Part shown: in pieces, positions 59,068-64,000 of the stretch | Numbering within the stretch: the first letter of the stretch is position 1 | Layout of the letters: every line of letters starts with the position of its first letter | Origin: Pseudobowmanella zhangzhouensis | Lineage (GTDB): Bacteria; Pseudomonadota; Gammaproteobacteria; Enterobacterales; Alteromonadaceae | Assembly: GCF_042662685.1 (NCBI RefSeq) | Contig: NZ_JBHSYO010000005.1 | Location: 1 to 64,000, forward strand | DNA length: 64,000 nt | Direction of reading: 5' to 3' | Translations under genes and position numbers: made by a program | The notes under the pieces: model-generated | The model's input: only the letters and a program-made list of their open reading frames with translations | What the model was told of the DNA's origin: nothing | The model's database searches: none

Positions 59068-60425
59068 GTGGTTTCAAAAGTAATCCATCCACACCGGTTG
59101 TGCTGTGGCTGCGTAATGACCTGCGTTTGCACGATCATGCCGGCTGGCACTTAGCGCAGCGCCTTAAACGCCCGGTGTGTGCCGTGTTTGTTCTGCCTGC
59201 ACATTGGTCGCAGACCGATGCCCATGGCATGCATCGCCTCGGTGCAGCCAAACTGACGTTTCTGCATCGCACACTGGCCGGCCTGCGCAATGAACTGGCG
59301 CATTTTAATCTACCGCTCACTCTGCTGTGCGGCGATCCCGTTGAATTGTTCACCTCCATGGCCAACCAACAGGCGTTTACACTGCTAACCAGTGAAGCAC
59401 AGGCCCCGGAAGAACAAGCGTGGCTGCAACAATTGCAACAACGCCACCTCACAATAGACACCTACTGCGCTCAGCCGCTGTTTAATTATGCTGATATCGC
59501 TAGGTTGCTCACGCCCTTTCCCGGTAGCTTTTCAGCGTTTCGCCGTAAAGTGGAGGCAAAGCATGGCCCGGCCATACCGGCGCCTACCCCGCCAGTTACC
59601 CAACTCATCCCCGCCAGTTTCGATTGGCAGACAGAAGAATATAATTTGCCCAGCGGAACCGAAGCCGAGGGTGAACAGGCGGCGCTTGACTGGGTCAATA
59701 CCTATTTATTTCAGCGCCGCGCCATCAGCCACTACAAACAAACCCGTAACCGCTTGCATGGCAGCGATTACGCCAGCCATATGAGTGCATTTCTGGCGTG
59801 GGGCAGCCTGTCTGCCCGTACCCTGTGGCACAACATCCTTGCCTATGAAGCAGCCTACGGTAGCAACGAACAAAGCTATTGGTTGCGTTTTGAGCTGCTG
59901 TGGCGCGAATTCTTTCACTGGTCGTTGCGCAAGCATGGCGCGCAGTTTTTTCATTATGGCGGCTTGTGTGAACAGGGGTTGCCGCCGGCGCAATTTGATC
60001 CTGTCCGCTGGCAGGCCTGGTGCCAGGCAAAGACCGGCGTTCCTATGGTCGATGCGGGGCTGCTGGAGTTGCGCTACACGGGGTATGTGTCTAACCGGTT
60101 ACGCCAGAATCTGGCCAGCTATTTTATCCACCAGCTCAAACTGGACTGGCGCCTCGGTGCACGCTGGTTTGAGCAGCACCTGACAGACTTTGATGTGGCG
60201 AGCAATTATGGCAATTGGGCGTATATCGCCGGTGCGGGGCATGATCCGCGCCATGGAAGGGAATTTAGTCTGAACAAACAATTGCGCCAGTATGACCCCC
60301 ACTGCCAGCACATTCGCCACTGGCTGCCTGCCCTGAAAGATGTCAGCCTCGGTGAGATTGAACGCCACCAGCAGGGTACTGCTCAACTGGCGGGTTATCC
60401 GCCTCCTGTGGTGGTTTGCCCCTGA
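59064..60425 (+). CDS. DASH-type cryptochrome/photolyase
   Basis: The 453-residue protein has the photolyase antenna domain (VVLWLRNDLRLHDHAGWHLA, about 12-31) and a C-terminal FAD domain. The segments TYLFQRRAISHYKQTRNRL, SYWLRFELLWREFFHW, VASNYGNWAYIAGAGHDPR and FSLNKQLRQYDP are characteristic of cry-DASH. The FAD-pocket Asn and the following Trp (NYGNW) are conserved. Cry-DASH proteins repair CPDs in single-stranded DNA and may be light sensors. It is translationally coupled to DUF2256. Confidence 0.93.
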   Translation: MSGFKSNPSTPVVLWLRNDLRLHDHAGWHLAQRLKRPVCAVFVLPAHWSQTDAHGMHRLGAAKLTFLHRTLAGLRNELAHFNLPLTLLCGDPVELFTSMANQQAFTLLTSEAQAPEEQAWLQQLQQRHLTIDTYCAQPLFNYADIARLLTPFPGSFSAFRRKVEAKHGPAIPAPTPPVTQLIPASFDWQTEEYNLPSGTEAEGEQAALDWVNTYLFQRRAISHYKQTRNRLHGSDYASHMSAFLAWGSLSARTLWHNILAYEAAYGSNEQSYWLRFELLWREFFHWSLRKHGAQFFHYGGLCEQGLPPAQFDPVRWQAWCQAKTGVPMVDAGLLELRYTGYVSNRLRQNLASYFIHQLKLDWRLGARWFEQHLTDFDVASNYGNWAYIAGAGHDPRHGREFSLNKQLRQYDPHCQHIRHWLPALKDVSLGEIERHQQGTAQLAGYPPPVVVCP

Positions 60426-60427
60426 GT

Positions 60428-61942
60428 ATGCTGCAGGTTGTCTGGCTTAAACGGGATTTACGTCTCGATGATCACTCCGCACTGCATGCTGCGGCCTCTG
60501 CCGGAGCACCGGTGGTGTTGCTCTATGTTGCCGAGCCCTCCCTGTGGCAACAGCCAGATACCAGTCTGCGTCACTGGCAATTTGTGCGCGAAGCACTATC
60601 CAATCTGAATAAGCAAACCCAGCGTTATTATGGCGTCCAGATCGCCTGCTGTTTCGGCGAAATTGATCAAGCGCTGGACAGGCTGTACCAGCAGTTTGGG
60701 CAGTTTTCACTGCACAGTCATCAGGAGCATGGCACTGAATTTACTTATCAGCGCGATAAGCAGGTCAAGCACTGGTGTCGGCAACGGCAGATCACCTGGC
60801 GGGAATACGCACAATTTGGCGTACGCCGTCCCAATCCGGAGCGCGACAGTTGGGCCGATGCCTGGCATGATTTTATGTCACAGCCCTGTCTTGCCAAGCC
60901 AGAAACACTAACCAGTGTGTGGCCAACCAGCTTCTTATCTGTATCTGCATTACCGCGCCAGCTGGGGTTTGAACAAAAAACCACCCTGCAACGCCAGCAA
61001 GGCGGCGAAACGGTCGCCCAACAGGTGCTACAACATTTTCTCGCTCAACGTGGCCGGGATTATCATGCAGCCATCAGCTACCCGCTGCGCGCCCAACACA
61101 GTTGTACCCGCCTGAGCCCGTATCTGGCTTATGGCTGTATCAGTGTCAGACGCACCGTTGAAACTATTACCGATGCCATGCAGGAAACCCGCGATAGCAT
61201 GTGGCACAAGGCGCTCAGCGCAGTGATTTCGCGTTTTTGGTGGCACTGCCACTTTATTCAGAAGCTGGAGGACGATGTGACCATGGCCGAACGAAATCTG
61301 CATCCGGCCTTTGACACGTTAGGTAAAGCTCAGAGCAATGAGTTTTTAGTGCGCTGGCAACAGGGTCACACCGGCTGGCCTTTAGTCGATGCGGCCATGC
61401 GCAGTGTCAATCAAACCGGCTGGCTGAATTTTCGCTTGCGCGCCATGTTGATCTCCATTGCCAGCTATCCGTTGTGGCTGCACTGGCGCGAACCTGCATT
61501 GCATCTGGCACGGCAATTTACCGATTACGAACCCGGCATTCATTTCCCACAGGTGCAAATGCAGGCGGGTACCACGGGGATCAATATTCCACGCATGTAC
61601 AACCCATTAACCCAGGCACAAAAACTCGATCCGCGAGGAGAGTTTATCCGCCGCTGGGTGCCTGAACTCAAACAGGTACCGGATAGTTGGCTGCATCAAC
61701 CCTGGCTGATGCCAAAAAACCAGCAAAAAAATGCCGGTTGTGAGATAGACATTGACTACCCCGCCCCCTGTGTGGATTTTGAGCAGGCCTGCCGGGCGGC
61801 GCGCAAAGCCTATGCGGGATTGCGTGACAGCCATTTTAAGCACACTGCGCAACATATTGGTCAACGCCATGGCTCCAGACGCCGTAACAGCATGCAATCC
61901 TCAACTGCAGCAGTACATAATCAGCTAAGCTTGTTTGACTAA
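60428..61942 (+). CDS. Divergent photolyase/cryptochrome family flavoprotein
   Basis: The 504-residue protein has the antenna-domain start VVWLKRDLRLDDHSALHAA and a C-terminal FAD domain with WLNFRLRAMLISIASYPLW and MYNPLTQAQKLDPRGEFIRRWVPEL (in part). The segment aligned to the E. coli FAD site (AANNGGWQW) reads GIHFPQVQM, so the Asn near N5 and the first Trp of the electron-transfer triad seem to be absent. Whether it still repairs DNA is uncertain. It starts 2 bp after the cry-DASH stop. The ATG lacks a strong ribosome-binding site; an in-frame TTG lies 12 bases upstream. Confidence 0.88.
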   Translation: MLQVVWLKRDLRLDDHSALHAAASAGAPVVLLYVAEPSLWQQPDTSLRHWQFVREALSNLNKQTQRYYGVQIACCFGEIDQALDRLYQQFGQFSLHSHQEHGTEFTYQRDKQVKHWCRQRQITWREYAQFGVRRPNPERDSWADAWHDFMSQPCLAKPETLTSVWPTSFLSVSALPRQLGFEQKTTLQRQQGGETVAQQVLQHFLAQRGRDYHAAISYPLRAQHSCTRLSPYLAYGCISVRRTVETITDAMQETRDSMWHKALSAVISRFWWHCHFIQKLEDDVTMAERNLHPAFDTLGKAQSNEFLVRWQQGHTGWPLVDAAMRSVNQTGWLNFRLRAMLISIASYPLWLHWREPALHLARQFTDYEPGIHFPQVQMQAGTTGINIPRMYNPLTQAQKLDPRGEFIRRWVPELKQVPDSWLHQPWLMPKNQQKNAGCEIDIDYPAPCVDFEQACRAARKAYAGLRDSHFKHTAQHIGQRHGSRRRNSMQSSTAAVHNQLSLFD

Positions 61943-61994
61943 CGCGGCAGGACTGTTATGGTGCCGAGCAGACAGACCCAACGAGATGACAAGC

Positions 61995-62396
61995 ATGTCC
62001 GGAGAAACTAATCTGGCCCGATTACTGGCCAATCTCACCCCTGAGTTGGACAGCACCGAATATGTGTATTGTTGCGTAAAGCAACGACCCGATGGGATAA
62101 CTGATGAGGATTGTCTGGCCTATATCCACGAGCGGGAAGGCTTAACGCTGGTGTTAACCAGACAAAAAGCCGATGCATTACAACTTAGCTGGCAAGGACC
62201 GTTTCATTGCGTGTGTCTGACTATTCATTCCAGCTTGGAAGCGGTAGGATTGACCGCGGCCGTATCCGGCGCATTGGCGCAAAACGGTGTCAGCGCTAAC
62301 ATGCTGGCCGGTTACTACCATGACCATATATTAATCCCCTGTGCACAGGCAGAACAGGCCATGCAAGTGTTACAGGGGCTGACGAAAGATTATTGA
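61995..62396 (+). CDS. ACT-domain protein (DUF2241 type)
   Basis: The 133-residue protein resembles small two-ACT-domain proteins (COG3602/DUF2241): an N-terminal part with LNLTPELDSTEY-like ANLTPELDSTEYVYC, and a C-terminal FHCVCLTIHSSLEAVGLTAAVSGALAQNGV with YYHDHILIP. Ligand and role are unknown; other ACT domains bind amino acids. I choose the ATG at 61995, with ACGAG 10 bases upstream; the ATG at 61986 is too close to that site. It ends the photolyase run and overlaps the stop of the next minus-strand gene by 7 bases. Confidence 0.85.
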   Translation: MSGETNLARLLANLTPELDSTEYVYCCVKQRPDGITDEDCLAYIHEREGLTLVLTRQKADALQLSWQGPFHCVCLTIHSSLEAVGLTAAVSGALAQNGVSANMLAGYYHDHILIPCAQAEQAMQVLQGLTKDY

Positions 62397-63271
62397 GCCG
62401 GTAACTTTATTGTATTAACCGGATACCATAACGCCTTGTTATTCAATGGGGTGCCCGCCGGTAAAACCGGGTTTTCCAATTCAAAGATACTGCGTTTAGT
62501 CAGATTGGCATTATCCAGGTAACCGCGGTAATGGCGCTCAAACAGCTCATCAAAAGTGCCGTCCGCCAGGGCTTTTTCCAGCCCCGTCTGCAATAAGTTA
62601 GCCAGCACCGTATTTTTCTTATTCACAAAAAAGTACACCGCGGTGGGATAGTAAATCCCCATGGATTGCTCTATTTCAATAGGATATTGCTGGCCAAAGG
62701 TGTCTTGTTCCAGCCAGATTTCTACCACCGAGCGCGGGAACAATTGCGCCTGACCATCATTGAGCATGCCAAATAATTTGTCATAGATGGCAGACGACAC
62801 CACATCGAAACCATTGAACTGCAATATCTTAGTATCCGGCCAATCTTTGCCCTGCACCATTTTCAGGGTGCGCAGGCCGGTGAGGGAGTCAATCGTCGCG
62901 ACTTGCTGGACATTGTCTTTGCCGACCAAAAACAGGCGCAGACCAATCAATCCTTTATAAATCGGAATACGGATCGGCCGTAACTGGCTCTCGCGGCTGG
63001 CATCGGTCATGCTCCATAGCACCGAAATTTCCCGCGCGGCTGCCAGGCTTTTAATCGCCTGACCCTGTTCCAGATGGCGACGGGACGGTAACAAACGATA
63101 CTTTACGCCTGTCTCAGCCAACGCCAGATGCAATAACTGGATCGGATATTGATTGAGTGGATTCTCTTCATCACTTGGCTGCGGATAGGTCAGTTCCCAA
63201 ACCGCCCCGTGTGCCAGACCTGGCAGCAATAAAGCAAGACATAACCAGCGTGTGAAATTAGGCCTGAACAC
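62390..63271 (-). CDS. Periplasmic substrate-binding protein-like protein
   Basis: The 293-residue precursor has a signal peptide (ending GLAHGA) and a type II periplasmic-binding fold similar to SBP_bac_3 proteins (LAETGVKYRLLPSRRH, LRTLKMVQGKDWPDTKI). No permease or ATPase is adjacent, so it may be an orphan sensor or enzyme-like protein. I place the start at the GTG of 63271, with GGGAG 7 bases upstream; an ATG at 63295 would overlap the preceding gene by 38 bases. Ligand unknown. Confidence 0.82.
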   Translation of the reverse strand: MFRPNFTRWLCLALLLPGLAHGAVWELTYPQPSDEENPLNQYPIQLLHLALAETGVKYRLLPSRRHLEQGQAIKSLAAAREISVLWSMTDASRESQLRPIRIPIYKGLIGLRLFLVGKDNVQQVATIDSLTGLRTLKMVQGKDWPDTKILQFNGFDVVSSAIYDKLFGMLNDGQAQLFPRSVVEIWLEQDTFGQQYPIEIEQSMGIYYPTAVYFFVNKKNTVLANLLQTGLEKALADGTFDELFERHYRGYLDNANLTKRSIFELENPVLPAGTPLNNKALWYPVNTIKLPAQ

Positions 63272-63644
63272 CCAGTTGCTCCCTGACAGATGCAATAATT
63301 TTACATGGTTCGCCCTGTTTGCATTTAAGCGTGTAGGACGTTGGTGTCACCATCAGCGTTGCACCATCCGCAGACTCCAGCGTCCAGCGCACCACACAAA
63401 AGGTAATATCATCAGCCAGACTCATTTGAGTCTGCATTTTCGCACTTAATTTGGCCATTCCCATAGCTGTGCATTGTTGAATAATCTGCTGCAAGTAATC
63501 GGAGATGTCCTGTTGGGATTGCAACACGGTGGTGGCGTCACCACACATATCCATGGATGGCTCTGAATAATACTCGACTAAGGCCTGAGTATTACCCATC
63601 TCAAATTCCCTGGCGTATGCCTTGAAAAACTGCTCAATTGTCAT
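63258..63644 (-). CDS. NTF2-like (SnoaL/DUF4440-type) protein
   Basis: The 128-residue protein has a cone-shaped NTF2-like fold pattern: an N-terminal helix (TIEQFFKAYAREFEMGN), a middle region with TQALVEYYSEPSMDMCGD and a C-terminal beta sheet (DITFCVVRWTLESADGATL). Function is unknown. It lies between queE, 11 bp away, and the binding-protein gene, which it overlaps by 14 bases. Confidence 0.82.
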   Translation of the reverse strand: MTIEQFFKAYAREFEMGNTQALVEYYSEPSMDMCGDATTVLQSQQDISDYLQQIIQQCTAMGMAKLSAKMQTQMSLADDITFCVVRWTLESADGATLMVTPTSYTLKCKQGEPCKIIASVREQLGVQA

Positions 63645-63655
63645 GCGACGTCCTG

Positions 63656-64000
63656 TTACTCAATCCCGATAAACTTGTGTGTTTGTAGCGATAAACGCCA
63701 GTTATTGTCAATGCATTGTGCGACGGCTAGCTCAGTGGCACGGGTCTGCTGACTGATCGGCTGTAAATATACCAGCGCGTTGCTATTACATGCAGGGCGT
63801 GCAAGCAGCGCTTTGAGGTCGTCCACATGTTTTTGCATCGCAACCGGATGTTTGATTTCACTGGCAACGTTTAACGGTTGATCCAATACCGCATAGCCGC
63901 CTTGCATGCCCACTTTGGGCGACACCGTCACCCAGGTGCGCGGATCAGCTATCACCTCAAACGTACCACTGGTTTCGATTTGCACACTAAAGCCCTGATC
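63656..64000 (-). CDS. queE: 7-carboxy-7-deazaguanine synthase QueE, C-terminal part (partial)
   Basis: QueE is a radical-SAM enzyme of queuosine synthesis. Only the C-terminal 114 residues lie in the window; the reading frame runs open across the right edge (DQGFSVQIETSGT...). The segment QIETSGT, WVTVSPK, and the C-terminal QPISQ with NWRLSLQTHKFIGIE are typical of the family. The radical-SAM CxxxCxxC is outside the window. Confidence 0.9.
   Translation of the reverse strand, partial: DQGFSVQIETSGTFEVIADPRTWVTVSPKVGMQGGYAVLDQPLNVASEIKHPVAMQKHVDDLKALLARPACNSNALVYLQPISQQTRATELAVAQCIDNNWRLSLQTHKFIGIE

Noticed and set aside
1..64000. tRNA, rRNA, CRISPR, prophage or insertion-sequence features
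   Set aside because: Intergenic regions were read for cloverleaf arms, regular repeats, transposase motifs and terminal repeats; none was convincing.

Overview
The window is a gene-dense chromosomal segment of a Gram-negative gammaproteobacterium, most likely a marine or estuarine member of the Alteromonadales (Alteromonadaceae-like). This rests on gene content and order, not on a database search: trmA/fabR/sthA, cysJIH, typA-glnA-ntrBC, rpsF-rpsR-rplI, a psp operon, a TIGR04219-type outer-membrane protein, DUF2333, DUF4097 and several EAL proteins. I see no rRNA, tRNA, CRISPR array, prophage or intact insertion sequence.

Layout. 0.2-9.5 kb: a membrane-tethered RRM protein, a DUF5610-type protein, trmA, and fabR facing a fatty-acid desaturase with a FabR-type palindrome at its start. 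These are followed by sthA, a uracil-DNA-glycosylase-like gene and a REC-DUF3369-GGDEF-EAL protein. 9.6-13.9 kb: cysJIH, the assimilatory sulfite and PAPS reductases. 14.0-17.6 kb: an envelope block with an outer-membrane barrel, DUF2333, a PCu(A)C copper chaperone and a psp operon (pspA, pspC, a small membrane protein) behind a sigma-54-like promoter. 17.6-18.7 kb: an AT-rich pocket with two orphan small genes. 18.7-26.9 kb: a secreted small protein with a coupled 46-aa ORF, dusA, a GcvA-like regulator, zur, yjbQ, an OmpA protein with thrombospondin-3 repeats, and an oxidoreductase. 27.0-34.0 kb: dnaB, an ECF sigma / membrane protein / DUF4097 module, a PAS-GGDEF-EAL protein, and rpsF-rpsR-rplI without priB. 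34.2-44.9 kb: transporter, serine hydrolase, proB, two tandem acyltransferases, a mechanosensitive channel, a barrel-like protein, a chemoreceptor and a phosphodiesterase. 45.0-51.9 kb: typA and the nitrogen-control locus glnA-(DUF4124)-ntrB-ntrC, with a sigma-54 promoter and NtrC sites. 51.9-56.6 kb: an Lrp/AsnC regulator with a class-V aminotransferase, then an SDR and a nitroreductase divergent from a LysR regulator. 56.6-62.4 kb: a pirin, three different photolyase/cryptochrome-family proteins, a 43-aa DUF2256 protein and an ACT-domain protein in one tight same-strand run. 62.4-64.0 kb: a periplasmic binding protein, an NTF2-like protein and the 3' part of queE.

The most interesting unit is the photolyase run. 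It has an iron-sulfur bacterial photolyase with all four cluster cysteines, the four-cysteine DUF2256 peptide translationally coupled to a cry-DASH, and a third flavoprotein whose FAD-pocket segment appears to lack the usual Asn and Trp. The other notable signals are regulatory (the FabR-type operator at the desaturase, the E. coli-like glnA enhancer geometry, the psp sigma-54 promoter without an adjacent pspF, and perfect palindromes before cysJ and pirin) or concern small coupled ORFs that an annotation with a length cutoff would miss.
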